A DNA stretch of 64,000 bases. Origin: Loripinus fragilis. Taxonomy: Eukaryota > Mollusca > Bivalvia > Lucinida > Lucinidae. This document shows positions 12,601 through 27,600 of the stretch, piece by piece. Position numbers and translations under genes: made by a program. The stretch covers positions 22,746,477-22,810,476 of the forward strand of contig OZ026522.1 of NCBI GenBank assembly GCA_964019695.1. The letters are read 5' to 3'. Under the pieces are notes generated by a model. It saw nothing but the letters and a program-made list of their open reading frames with translations, did not search any database and was not told the origin of the DNA. The stretch's first letter is position 1. Each line of letters starts with the position of its first letter.

Positions 12601-15600
12601 TATTTTCACATTAATATAGCAAGAGGCACCCGGGGTCCTCGATTGCCTATCTAAGTACCTTGCTCATTAGCACATGATGTTTATCACAAATTTAAAAATT
12701 CTCTCTTAATCAATCAAAGGTGTCACGCAGATCACAACTTATGTATTACAGTCAAAGTTTAAGTGCCAAAATACAAATTTCAATCAAAACATACTTATCT
12801 GTACAATTCCAATGCCATAGGAAAAAGTCTTTGCGTAATTGGGGTGTGAAAATTAGCATGTGTTAAAATTAAAAGGTAAGCAATGACATGGTCAATATTT
12901 CAGGAAAAAGTAAGAAATTATTTTTGATATATGCTAACTTTTACTAGAGAGGGTTGCTACATTTGCTGTGGTACTGTATCGGAACCAATAACCTGTAAAT
13001 TTCACCTTTACATTTTGTTCAATTTTATGTTGATAGTTCTATTAGATAGACAAAAAATTCTTCGATTTTTTTCTGAGTATAATATAAACAGTTCTAGTTA
13101 CATGTAACTATATTAGATGGATAAATTGCATGTTTCAAAAAGCAATCAAAAATGTTTTAAGAACACTGAAGGATTTATATGGTGCATGGTCAAATAATAA
13201 TTAGAATAACGCAAATTTCAAGTTTTTGTGCCAAAACATTGAAAAATATTACATATCTAACTTAATATTATTATTTCATTTGCACTTTTTAAATTACTTC
13301 AATATTATCCTGCAATATGTATTATCAATGCACCCCATATACATTTTAATCATGGAAGCAAACATTTTAGGGAGCTGTATGAGCTGATCGGGATTTCCGT
13401 TGTTTTTACCCATGTGAGTTAATTCTATCTCACATACCCGTACCAGCCCATTGGAAAAGTAAAAACCAAAAGCCGCAGGTCGGCCGCACGCTGGCCACAC
13501 ATCGATCCGTGACGTCATTGTAATGTCAAAATTACGTCACCAATTCTCATCTCAGCGTATTCAGGTTTTTCTGCAAGCCTTTTTCATGTTTTTCCAATAT
13601 GAAATGCGATACTAAGTGGTGAGCATGAAAAAGAATCTATAATTCATGGGAAGATGGGATAAAAAAATCCCTCCCTTGTGATCACCATTTATCATCATTC
13701 AACAAGCCTCGTGATGCCAATCAGTGATCCTCGGGACAGATTTTTCTATCCCATCCTCACACTCATGATGGATTCTTATATTAGCTGGTGTGATATTTGT
13801 CATGAATGGTGAAAAAATATTGTGACTAGAGTAAGAATATCAAAACGTTGCACTCATTTGTAATTTCAGAGACGTCTATAGAACTGCTAAAATGAAAAAA
13901 AAAAGTATTTTACGCATTTGCCACTACACTCTCCAACAAAAGTAAATTTACTAAGATCATTTATAATACTGTTGTAAGATGCTCTTTTTCAGAACACATT
14001 TCTCTTCGCTACTGCTGGTGATCGGGACTGTGTGGCAGCCATAAACTTTCTCCCTGGCCTTCATTATAGTGTAGATTTTATTTTCTTGGCCTTACTTAGG
14101 AAACATGACTGGGCTGTGTAGCGTAGTCGGTTACGTGTCTGGCTACAGATGCATATCTGACTGCAGATCCAGGGGCCGCAAATTGGATCCTGGCTCGGTC
14201 CCATGCTTTCGTGGAGATTGATCATGAAATAATTTCTATGGTCATTCTCCTTCCTTTGCTCAATCATTCAAGAATGGTTGCTGTCAGTAACAAGCGAAAC
14301 AGAAAGTCGTAGATTTTTGTTTTTACACAAGACTGTATATCAGGAATTCTATAAATGTGTATGATAATTTTTATATGCATCACATAAACATTTTGCACAA
14401 ATATGGGTGAAATCACAGTTTAAATAACAAAGTTATGAACCTTTACGTGTCTGTGTGTAGGCGAATGTGGAGCACGTCGGAATTTTCGTAATAAAATTCA
14501 TCTAGAGCAAATATTAGTTTCATTCAATTAAATTTCACGGTTGTATTTCACACAATGTATTACAATCGCAATGAGGTATTATTGAAGGTATAGTGTTGAA
14601 AATTCGAAACGTTTCCCGCCGTTGGCATTGATTTTATAGAAAATTTATCATGCTTACTACATTTTTAATTTTTAGAAAATACTAACGTTATAAGAACGGT
14701 ACGGCGCAAAAATAGACATTCAACATATTGTCGCTAATTAAACTCAGAAAATCATGTTCGTCTAATTTTAACTAATTGTCTGTGTAGTCACTAGCATCTA
14801 AAAATGATTTCATGCAAAACTATTTTAGTAATACCGAAAAAAAAACGTCACACATGTTATTTGCTGTCAGTTAGTTTAACGGTAAATATGTTGTCTCGTA
14901 TGAACACTAAACTATTGCGCTTGTTTTGTTTGCTAAACATACCTTAACTAAATATTTTGTCATTACTTGAACTAGGAAGACTTACTTAACAAACAGATTG
15001 CAATACATGTATTTGATACCGTTAAAGCTTATATAAAAGGAGCATAGACAAAACATTTGACCACCCCTCTCTGAAAACAATTAAAAATAATTTGCGATGT
15101 GATCGCACACGCTGACACAGAGTCAAAAAAAGGTTCATAACTTTGTTATATAAAATGTGATTCTACCCACATTTTTACAAAATGTTTATGAAATGTATAT
15201 AATAATATCATACAAATTTCATTGAATTCCTTATACACAGTTCTGTGTTATAGCAAAAGTCTACGACCTTCTGGGACAACCCTCGTTTGTACACAAAGTA
15301 CTGTTTAACCGCTTGTTCGAGCTTGCCCAGGAAAAAAAGTGTGTTTAGGTGAACTGATCGTCCCACCATGACCATAGCTGTTGACTTGGGACGTAAAGCA
15401 ACAAAACAAACAAACAAACTTAGGAAACATGGATTCCATTGTGAAAATTAGAAAGCTTTTAGAGTGTCACTGATTGGCCATTCTAGTATTGCAATCATCT
15501 TGATGGGGAAGAGAGAGAGAGCTAATTGCTTTGCTTAATTTGTCTTCCTGGTGTCTCATGATGGTTGAGCGGCTCTTCCTCGCGGTGCCACGGGGTAGTC

Positions 15601-18600
15601 TGCAGTTTGTGATTGTGGTATATCCTGATCATACTCGCTTACTATTTTTTTTGTCTGACGAACGATAACCAAGATGGCCAAAAACTGGCCTCTGTTGTCG
15701 TGGCCACTCTAACTTAGTCTTTTTAAATTAGATTTCTTTCAAATTTTATAATGGATTGCTTCCATCAAACTCTCTTTCAAGTTCGAATACAGGTTTTGTC
15801 TAAGCAACGGTAATTAGGATGACCTGCAAAATGGCCGCTGCCTATCAGTGTCTGCTGTCGTAGTCACTCTCACTTAGTCATTTTTAATCAGATTTCTCCC
15901 TAATTTCATATATGGATTGCTTCTATCGAATCGAATTTTCGTTCAAGTTTGAATATGGGGCTTGTCCGACGAACGATAACCAAGATAGCTGACAAAATGG
16001 CTGCTATCTATCAGTTTGCACTTGGGGACACTCTACCTCAGTCATTTATTACCTGATTGCTTCCAAATTTCATATATGGATTACTTTTATCATACTCTCA
16101 CCCAAATTCGAATATGGGCTTTGTCAGATAACCAAGATGGCCGCAAAAATGGCCTGCATCTGTCAGTTTGCACTTGTGGACACTCTAACTTATTCATGTT
16201 TTACACAATTTCTTCCAATTTTCATATATGGACTACTTTTATCAAACTATTGTTCATGTCTGAATGTGGGTTTTGTCCGATGAATGATAATCAAGATTTT
16301 CGCCAAAATGGATATCCCCTTTGCGCTGCAGGGCATTATGTGGGGCCCTTTGTTGAAGTCGGTCTTTTCTAGTATTAATTTTACACTTTATTTAAAATAT
16401 TAACTGACTGTGTGTTATTCGCGAAGATTCGACGTGAATTATGCAAAATACATGGCGTACAAATGTTATTTTCGACATTTTCCGCCACAAGGTTTAACAA
16501 CCATCGTCATAGCGTAACATTACGTCGACAAATCATGCCATTTTTTTAATCACGAGGTCACTAGGCAACGCGTTACACGGTGGCAAAAAGCCTTATCTGC
16601 AAATTATGATATATAACAGTTTATCTAAAGGAAGAAATGGCAAGTGTAAATTATTGTGTATAACCAAAGAGTCATAAGATGCATAAAATAAACCCCAGCA
16701 TGGCAGCAGTAGAGATTGAACTTTTCAATACTCACAACTTTCTAAATCATTATGTTTAAATATGCATGATAAGAAATAGGCCATAACATGATAAGCACAC
16801 CACTAAACCGCTTCACTCCCCATCTGCCTTTCACAATGCCTAAAATTTCAAAAAATTCCAACAAATCAAAGATTGTGACAGCAGGTTATTAGTGGGTCAT
16901 TGTTTAAAGTTTCATATTTGGACACTGCTTAGGCTGTGAACTGCTATTTGAGCTTGAACTTTTGAATGAAATTATGCAGTAAATAATACCATAATCGATT
17001 GTTTTTGTTTCTTACTGTTGCAGCAAGAATCAACATCTTATTTATATATAGAAAAGGACCCTTTTGAATTAATTTTATTGTATATACTTACAAAGGTAGC
17101 GTTTGCCCTTTTAGATGAATTATAGGTGCATTCAACAATAAAACTGTCACCCTAAATGATATAAGAAATATAATATGACATACAGTATCATCAACCACCG
17201 TTTGAATTACAATAGGTAACTCAAATTCCATGAATGTGTCATGCACCTTATCCTAAGACCAAGCAACACAGCTATAATTTTAACTAACACATTGTAGTTT
17301 ACAATGGCTAATGCTAGTAATGCTGCCCACCAAACTATATAAAGTCAGTAGCAGTTTTTGAAACCATACATGGTCAATATTTTGTGGAATGTTGGCTTCT
17401 TTGGTTCGTACTACTATGACTAACTGGTTTACACATTCAAAATTTTAACTCTAACTAGTTATATGACAGAAAATGTCACCATTGTATGAAAAAAATCAAT
17501 AACTTTGTCATTATACTATGATGGTTTTCTTGAGCATATGTATGGGTTATAGATCATATATTACAATTATAAATGAATTACGTGGGAACAAGCGCAGTGA
17601 GTGAACAACTTAATTTCTTTATAATTGTAATATATGATCTATGACCTACTTATAGTTTTCCTCTCCCCTCCTATTGAAAATAGCCGCATTGACCACTTCA
17701 CGGATTTACTTCATGAATTTACTTAATAGATATTACACCTATTGACAAAATATGTGATTAAGTTGGCCAAAAATATAAATTTCCGTGCAAACTGATTAGA
17801 TGTGAAGCACATGAAGGGGCGGAGTAAACTATAAAAAAAGAGTAAAAGTATGAAGAAGACAATTTCTAATCAAAATGTAGATATCGGAAAACTTGAAATG
17901 CATCTAACCACATATGTGGTTTAGTTGCTGTTGTGTATCTGTCTATAGATTAATCTGTTTGCTGTGATTGTGGCACTTACTGGTCAAGATCCGTTTAAAA
18001 TTTAATGTATTTATCATAATGACGTCGCATCTGAGAGCGAAATCACGCCATGCATTAATACGATAAACCACTAGTGGTTTAAAGATTTTCGGAAAACGTT
18101 ATAAAATGACGCTTTTAACGTCACACATATGGCAAAACCCTAACGTTTTCACGCCAAAAATATGATTTCAAAATAATTTTATTGTCATACGATAAATAGA
18201 ATCTGACATTCGTGCTTCTGTATATACGATGCATTAATTTCGTTGCATTTTATCTCTTTTCCGCAACTCGTTTTATAAATTAAATAAAACATGAGCACTC
18301 CTGTAAGATCCTCTATGTATATAATTATGGTATTTAAACATATGATAAGCAAGAGAAGCTTCAGTATCAATCAAATTAGTGTAAACATAGCTACAGGCAC
18401 TATTATTGTCCTTCCAGCCTAGAGTGACAGTGATGTCATGTTTTGTTTACAACATTATCAGGGACTCATAATCGATAGATCACTTGTTTATTAATCCTAT
18501 CCTGAGTATTGATATATAACTTGTGTATTAATTATATCCTTAGGATAGGATTAATACACAAGTGATCTATAGATTTGCATTGGATCAAGTGGAGGATACA

Positions 18601-21600
18601 GGTTATTTTTTTATTTTTTTTTTACTGTAAATACAATATTAAATCACTGCCACATTTGATTGGCACGACAGTAAAGCCTGTAACAATGCATATTCATCTG
18701 AAATTGCTGATCACATATCATAAACCAACTGGTTTTATATCAACCTTTTTGGACAATAAGGCATATGTTTACAACATTGTCTATTCGCTGCATTACCCCT
18801 TTATGTTAGTCATATAATATTGATTGCGTTCCTTTTGGCTCAGGCATAAGCATATAAAATACAGATTTAACAATGCATGCTGAGTGGACAGAAATGTTGA
18901 GTTTTCAAATTTCGCTTACAAGTGACCCAACTCAATCAACTAAGTTGAATTTGAAATGTCCTCTTTTTTTTCATAATGCTCAAATTTACGGCAGATTGTT
19001 AAATGATGAAGATGTTTTTTATCATATGATAATATCCACTTATCTTGTTAAATGGGTGATTACTACCAGGAGAAGCTATTGTCTACAATCTGTCAAACAC
19101 GTTTCCCCCAACTTCTTTTTGTTTCAAGAAAAGAAAGTTAAACGATTTCCAACTGACATACAACTAAAACTTACTTAGTTCTTGACACTCTATCTTTTTA
19201 TCCCTCACCTGTTTTATTGTTACTTCATGCTTGAGTTGTCGGACTTCTTGAAAGTAGAAATCGTAGTAAGGATCGTGGATAATGGCAGGTAACTCTGTTC
19301 CATTTCTGAAATGTCGCGTAGTAATACCAACTCCTAATAAATGTGCATGTTGGAAAGCTGCTATAGCCTTTATTTCAGTTACGTTGGCATCTTGCAATGC
19401 CTGTAAATATACACAATTCTTAAAGCTATGAACAAATGAATAGCGTTTTCCTTCTCGCAAGTGTTGTTTACAAGAATTCTACTGACATCATCCATCTAGA
19501 ATTATCATTACACATATGTTATGGACATGTATAATTTTAAAACCAGTTTTCAACATTGTTTTAGTTCCATACGCTCCAATTAAGTGCAAACGTATCATGA
19601 AAACAAGAACTATTTACCACTCTGTAAACTATGGTTGGTAAAAGCTTCAAATATACACTGAGCAAAATTTCTAATTGGCCACTTTACATTTTATGTTAGT
19701 TTTGAAAGTAAGATTTGGTTATACAAAATGCTTATATAAATCAACCAATGTCTTGCCTAAACTCTGCGTGCAATTTCATTTAAAAATGACTGGTACGTCT
19801 TCCACAGACGATGCTAGAGTAAAGGTACGGTCATTTCAAAAGGTCACATTTTCCCTACAATATGAAATATTCCACAGAGATGCCATCCATTTGTTTTTTT
19901 GCTTGTATGAAGATGTTTCTGACTGCTGTGATTAAAGATGAACACACTTCAATTGATTCGCTTTAATCAGACTCCTCTTTTCTGCTACGTAATTATATGA
20001 TGACAAACACTACCAGCAGCTAAATCATTGAAATGCAGCATTTTGCAAGCAGTTTAAATAGGAAGTTCGCACTGTTCTGTACACCTTATTTTCTGATACG
20101 GTATTAAAATTTTCAGCGATTATGTATCACTACTGGACGTCACTATTCTAGTTTGGAAATTGAAAAAAAAAGATAATGCAAAGTACCGTCAAATTGACTT
20201 TTTAAGTTTTACATTCAAACAGGAAGCGTAGCAGCAGTGAAATGTTTGTCATTACAAAATGGACGAATCAAGTTAATTTCTGTTTGGGCTATCTTGTTCA
20301 GGTAAAATAAAATGCATACCACAATTTTTGCACAAGCTACTAATGAGTTTCAAAAATCTCAAAAATGTGATATTGAAAAATGCGTAAGTCCAATTTAGTC
20401 AAAAATTTAAAGTGTTTGATTTTTTTAAGTCGACTAGACCAGTCTTTTACCACCTGAACTTAAATTTGACATAAAGCTTCAATCAAAACCATTTTTATTC
20501 AAAAAGCATAGTTTTGCATTTTTAACCAGAAAAAACGTGAATGGAAAGACAACTTTTCTGAAAAACCGCCAAACTTTTGCCCATTAAACTGCACATTTAT
20601 AGGCAACAATTCATTTTAACGTTATCAACTGATTGATTTCTTTTGCCCTGACATTCTGTGATTTAAGAGTTCTTTTCATTACTTCATCGCATATAGTATT
20701 TTAATTAGATTTTAACCCTTTAGTGATATCTTGAAGAAGATAGAAGGCATATTGTTGAGCTAAACACATCGTATGAGTTAACAAAGCTGATTCTAGGGCA
20801 AATTAATGCATGCAAAATATATTAAATTCCCACCCCTGCCCCCGCCCCCCGCCCCAACCCCAACATGTATGTTGACTGCAGCTGCTCTCTGTTCAGGCAA
20901 ATGGTTTATCATTTGTTTTGCCCTATTTGTGTGCATGGGTTTAATGTGGAATGTCTTGGTTTTGTGGCTTATTTTTCGTGTATTTTCTAGTTTGGCAATT
21001 GTATTGCTGAGGATGAGAGAGCCGCTTGAATTATTTTTATGAGGCTTGCTTAAACGTGGCTGTATTTTTGTCTGTGATCTAATGTCTCTTGCGCATTGAG
21101 ATCAATGTTGGAATATATCTGAATTTGGCATTTCTTGGTCAAAACTTATTTGATTTTTGTATGTATACATATTTGCTATATTCCTCGAGTGATGTTAAAA
21201 ATGTCAGCATATGGTAACACATTTGAACATCCCCCTGCACCTGGTTAATAGCTCTTTGATTCGAATACAATCATAATATGAGCAAGCATTTGAGATTATA
21301 TTACCTATTGCATGGTGGAGCAACTGACACTCAGGCAAGATTACGCATATGCACAGACACGACATGTCATTGTTGCTTTCATAACCGAATTTTGGATATA
21401 GAAGAAGCATCATATTAAAGGAGCCAGTGCATGATATTTCCAACAATGTGGCATGTGCGACCAGCAAAGCCTCAGATCAACTTGTGCATACACATACGCG
21501 CAGTCTGATCAGAGCTTTTACTAGTCGCTTGAGTATTCTATGAGTGTTAACCTACTGATTGAACACCATTTGGAGTTTCTAAGCTTAAGAGGCGGCTGCA

Positions 21601-24600
21601 GAGGCTCGTCCGTCTCCACACTTGTCAAATGCGGCAGCTCAATTTATGTATAAATCTCCAGACCTACTGGATAATGTTAGCATTTGCGTTTATATGGGAG
21701 ATTTTGTGCATATGCGATAAGTACCAAAATCATCATGTGCTGACCATCATGCCAATATGTTATCAATATAAAAATATCCCCGTACTGTGGTGACGCATTC
21801 TTCTGAACAATATGCTCTGTTCACATAGGCAGATTCATTAGGTGGTATCACTTGTAAATCCGTGACTGCATGGCCAAGCATTATGTTGGTCACATCATAT
21901 TGGCGAAGATTGGGTGTTATACTCAGGCGAATACCGGAACTATCGATGATACCTGTAAAAATGGCGTTTATATTTCATGATCAAGCTCCACGAAAACCTG
22001 GAACAGGGCAGGGATCGAACTAACAGTCGCTTGACCTGCCATCGGACTCGCTACTGATTGCACTACGGGGCACCGTAGATAGGAGCAACTGTTGTTGATA
22101 GAAATTGATGGTTGGTTTTCCATGAAATCAGATTTTATTTGGGAAATTCTGACAGGTTTAGAACTCCTTTTCTATTACATGTTTAGATGACGTAAAATGT
22201 CGCTAGATTTACATGTCAAGCCATATAAATGTGAGCCCTTTAAGAATGTTTTAGTAAATGTAAAAATCTAAACATTTTGAACAGAAGGGCAATAATCAAA
22301 CCTATCGAATGAGTGGAACTAAATACCAGAGAAAGCAATACTGACACTATCAATGCCTTTTTAACAGTAGGTAAATGGTAGAACTTAGTAATTTTATATA
22401 GTTCCCAAGCTATAATGGTCTTTCATTTAAACAGATAACCGTATATGTCGTCTAAACTGTAACAATTATCTTGCAAAAGTTCTTGATCATTAATATTTAG
22501 GCTAGTGTATGGCAAAACCAGCGAAATGAGTTGTGAAGTCAGTGATGATTATAATCAGCCTGAGCATATTCCAGGCTGATCAACATCTTCACTTTCCGCA
22601 TAAAAAATATACAAAATCCAGAGCGTAGCTAGCAAAGACTGATTTATTTGATTTTGTTAATGGTAAACTCGTCTATTTTTTAAGTTCAGTACACATGTTA
22701 TTATGTAGATTTTGCTATGAACTGGTTTATTAACCCATATAAGCTTAGCGTCCTTTTTGTGGGACATAGGTAAACAGTGCAGACCCAGACCAAACGCCAC
22801 AAAACGCGGCGTCTGATCAGGGTCTCCACTGTTTGCTTATAGAATGTTCTATTACAATTTGAATTAAAATGAAAAATACCACCCAACAACCCTTAAAAAG
22901 GAAATGGACTTGTCGAATTTATAACAGTGGTGAATTCCATTCGGTTTAAATGGGTTAAGAAAACAAACCTTCATGTCCAAATGGATTATTATAGTGAAGC
23001 TGCATAACATAGAATACAGCGTCGTCCTTGGCTCCAATTGAATATCCCACATGTATTGGAAAATAAAATGACTGAAAAACAACAAATCCAATGAAAAAAA
23101 AAGGAATTTATAAAAGCTTATGTATCAAAATCTGACTTTGCAGCTCAAAGCAGCCTCGACGTCTCTGTTAAGTCTGAATAGAAGACTTAATTTGGCGAAT
23201 AACTAATGCTTGTGCTCTAAGCTACCAACTCACGTACAGCAATGAATTGGATCAGATTGGGCGGATGCCATTGCTGATCTGAGCTTTTGCTGGATGCAAG
23301 GTCAAGCAGTTAGTTTTATCATGCGCAGGTTAAACATGTAATTAGATAGACATACTTTTGATAATTTTAATTAGGATAGTATGTTCAGATTATCATAGTA
23401 AAAAAGTTAAAGATCAAAACAAGGAACTCATACATTGATTGTCTATGCATGTATTTTAATATACGCTGCTCAAAATACTGCACGTTGTCGTCTTTAAGTT
23501 CCATGAAAATATGAAAATGATTTTTAGGAATCTTCACAGAACGTTTTAGGTAAAAATATGCTAAGATATACATGTATTTGCAAGAAAATAATTTAGAAGT
23601 ATTAAGTTTGTATTTAATGCCTTTTCGTATAGCAAAAATCATTAAGTTACGCTATGATCAATTTCCTTTGATTCTCTAGACTTTGAGAAAAAGTCTACAC
23701 CTTAAAAAAATACACAAAAAAAGTATTAATCATGGACTTTGATTGCGATTGTTTATCCTAAATTATATTTCTATCAATGCGCTTTCCCCCTCTTGAAAAA
23801 GAAACCTTCTGTTTCAGTGTCTAGTTAAGTACATTTTCTGTCAATCGGACAGAAATTAATATCAATGTCTATGGAAAATAATCTACTGTTATTTAAAAAA
23901 ATATGAAGCCACGTAAAGTGTACAAAATATGAAACCTATGCAGTTTAGAATACTGCATTGAAAGAAAGTATACGGACATAATGTTATCGCATGACGATGC
24001 AGCTGCCTTACGAAAGAGTAAATGATACACTAGCTGTCTGAGTACAACAACAAACCCCTTTTTACTTACCCCTCCACCTGTACCCCAAGCCAGTAAGTTA
24101 TCTGGACAACTTGGCCATACTTCCGGCCAATCTTCCAGGCATTCTGCTACTTTCATATCTAAGTGTGGATAACTTCCTCGGCATTTCAGTATATCAATAT
24201 GGTGCACATACTGTTCGCTTCCAGGCGTAAATATAGGCTCAAACTGCAATCAAATAGACCAGTTGTCAAACCTCTTTAATATCAGTGTTAACTGTGAAAC
24301 CAAGTACAGTAAGACATGTGTTAAACGGCAGTTTTAAAAAGACCACACAAATAGAAGTGAGTATGATCAGGAAGCATACAGATAACCATAGTTTATTCAG
24401 TCTCAAAATTCGAAAACGGCAAAGCGCTTTTGCCATGCTTGAGGGTTTTTATGTTCGCGTGACTTCGTATTTGTGAAGTTTCACAAAAATAAAACCCTCA
24501 AGAAAATTTCTGATTTTATAATATTATGTGCAAAACGATTAAACCAAAGCCAAATGAAAATTAATAGGCCAAGTAAATCAAATAATCACATGATAAAATT

Positions 24601-27600
24601 TTAGGCATTGAAGATCACGTATATTATGACATATTCCAATAATTGCCATGCAGTATGGCTGCTTTGTTGATAATATTGTGGTAAACTGGACACAACAGGC
24701 ATTTATATAAAGAAGAGTGGCTACCTACCTTAATAATATGATGTTTTCCATTCAGCTTTGGAACTTGAAACCCTGTACAGAGGTACGTCGTGTGTTTAGC
24801 GGGAATTTGGTACTGAAAAAATAAAAATAAATGGTACATACATGTATGAGTTGGCTCATGGGACTAAACCACCTATAATGCATACTTACAGTGGCGTACA
24901 TCAAAGGGAGACTACTGGGTCAAGCAATGAATCTCTCTTCAATTGCGTCCCTTTTCGAAATGGGAACTTCTCTTAAAGGAAAGAATTTGCTCCTAGAAGG
25001 AGCAAATTCTTTCCTTTAAGAGCAGTTCCTTATGCTCTGGAAAATCACCTTTACCACATAAGGTGACCTCCCTTGAATGTTACTATTTTTATTGCGCACG
25101 TGCGTAACTGCATAATGGGAGCTACGCCAATGTACTTAGAGTCACTCTTCAATCTTTCATGTGTAGCTTCATGTACGGGCTAGGTGCCTAAATTTTAGTT
25201 TATGTTTTGATTTCTTGATCATTCGCACTTTTATCTATACTGAACAAAAAGAAAGTTAACGGTGTTCTGATCATAATTCTGGACTGTGTGTTTTTCCGAC
25301 TCTGCCACATTAACATTTATAAGATTTTAGAGACACGCGATTGCAAAATGTAAGATTCATTAATACTCTCTATTAGCCCTTGCTAGAGTTATCGCAATAC
25401 TAAGGCATTTTCAAGCATTATCAGTACACAGATAGCTCTGTGGATGCGCAGAAGTAAAATTGTTCATTATGATAATCTTTGTTAGTTAGACACTAAGGAA
25501 ATCAACACAAATTGTTAACTTTTACAGATAATGTTACGAAATGAAGGTTTTAAATTGATATTGTAGCAAATAACATCCTTTTTCATTAAAAGTATAGTGA
25601 TTTTCAAAGCACCATGTCTTTTTTGCCCATGCGTGAAATGTTGCCGTTTCTGTAATAGTTTATGGATTGTCCGTACACTCTGTTGATGAGGTAGCAATGG
25701 CTTGGATATATTCTGCTTTCCGCCGTTTTACCTTTGCAATTCCAACTGTAAACTGAATTCCCGAGAATATTGGCAAGAATATTGGCACTGAAAAGCACAT
25801 TTTCTGCAGGTTGTATTCGCACGTTAAAAGTGGTTAGTGTGTGGAAAAGTTGGAAATACTTCCTTAAAGTGCCAAAATGAACAAATGACAGCGACTTTTG
25901 TGGTGATTCAGTTAACGTTTACAAAACGCTGAAAAAGTTTTGCGCATCAAAGGGAGACTACAGGATCAAGCAATGCGTCCCTTTTCAAACGGAAACTTCG
26001 CTTAAAGGAAAGAATTTCCTACCAGAGGGAACGATTTTTTTCTTTTAAGAGCAGTTTCTTAAGGAATGGAAAATCACTTTCACCACATAAGGTGAGCTCA
26101 CCTGAGTGTTACGATTTTATTACGCACGTGCATTTACTGCGTAATGGAGCTACGCCTAGTTTTAATTTAACTTTGCTGCTGCGAAAAGCATTACACTTTT
26201 AAACGTTCAATCTGTTATTTTAGAAAACGATCGCTACAGCGTTCAACGTATTCATAGGACCAGCTAAGCATTTTTTAGTGTAAAATTATAATTATTTTCT
26301 TACCTATCAGTTTAAACATGTGATTTGGGTGCCCAAAAGAACAGTCTCATCGAGACGGTTCCTTTGAGTACCAACAACATAGGTTTTGTTTGAGAAAAAA
26401 GAAAACATGATTTGTCTGTTACGCACTCTAATCTGGGGCCTGAGCATTATGAAAATGGCCATAGGTGTGAAAGTTCAAACTTGAACCACCAGCTCTACAG
26501 CAAAATGCCCATACTATCAAGTACTGCTATGCCTGATTAAGGCTTATATGTGCTTTCACATATTGGCAGAAGAACATCAGGCGAAAACATTCTATTCTGT
26601 TCAGTATATATACTCCTCAAAATATTTGAAGGACCAATGCTATCAATTATAACATTGATGTATTTTGTGCAGAATGTATTTTGAAAACCAATTTTACGAT
26701 CTAGCCTAAATTTTTCGGACAACTTTTACGCCCAATTGCCAAGTGAAACGGCAAAAAGAAAATGGTAGAAAATGTTACTAACAAGGATTTTTTGTCATTT
26801 TAAAACTTGACCTAAATGCATTGGAATGTCATTTTTTTGTGCTTAATCCATGGACCACAAAACTGCATGAAATGAATGAAAAATGCATTTAGATGCATAA
26901 ATCTCTGTTTTCACATGATTGTAAGGTGTTTTAATCCCGCCAATACCATCAACCTCTTCCTGTGAGAAAAAATTGACCCTTTTGGCTGTGGCGTCATGAC
27001 TAGACTATGGGCTCAGACAACTGGTTTTGGCGCTTGTCCGGGGCAATCTTTAAACAACAGACCACAGAAGAATTTCTTTACCCCACCCACTGCCTTTTGA
27101 AAGTGTGTGTTTGAGGGTATGTGCATTTGAGACACAGTTATGGCAGAATTGGGCATGGAAATCAGCAATAATGATTCTTGACTTATGGGCATAAAGAAAA
27201 GAAAGCTTTGGGCCAGGTTTTACAGAATTGAATGTTTGAGCTAATTATACTCGCATTTTAAAATCTTGATCCTTTAATTATTTTGTGGAGTATATATCCA
27301 TGCGTAATCTGCACTTTTGGCCTTTTTTCTCACAAATCCATACATGCAAAATATCGCAAACATGTTCCAAACAAATACATTTACATACGAGTAGTTAAAA
27401 CATTTAGAGAAATCCACTTTATCAATTGAAATACAATATATCTGTCTTGGCGCATCTTCAAGAACTGCAGCGCTCTGGTAAATGTGTCATAACGCATTTC
27501 TGTTTGCATTTACATGCAGTTTATATAAGCATTTGTCTTTTTCAATTTAAAAATACGTCTGTGTGAATAACAGGCTGTCTTGTTTAATTCCATTTTGTAT

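Noticed and set aside
16016..16372. 118-codon plus frame
   Set aside because: Translation of the 155-bp tandem repeat; the units show no protein-level conservation.
19600..19935. 86-codon plus frame within the monooxygenase locus
   Set aside because: No splice sites or family match. It lies in an intron on the opposite strand.
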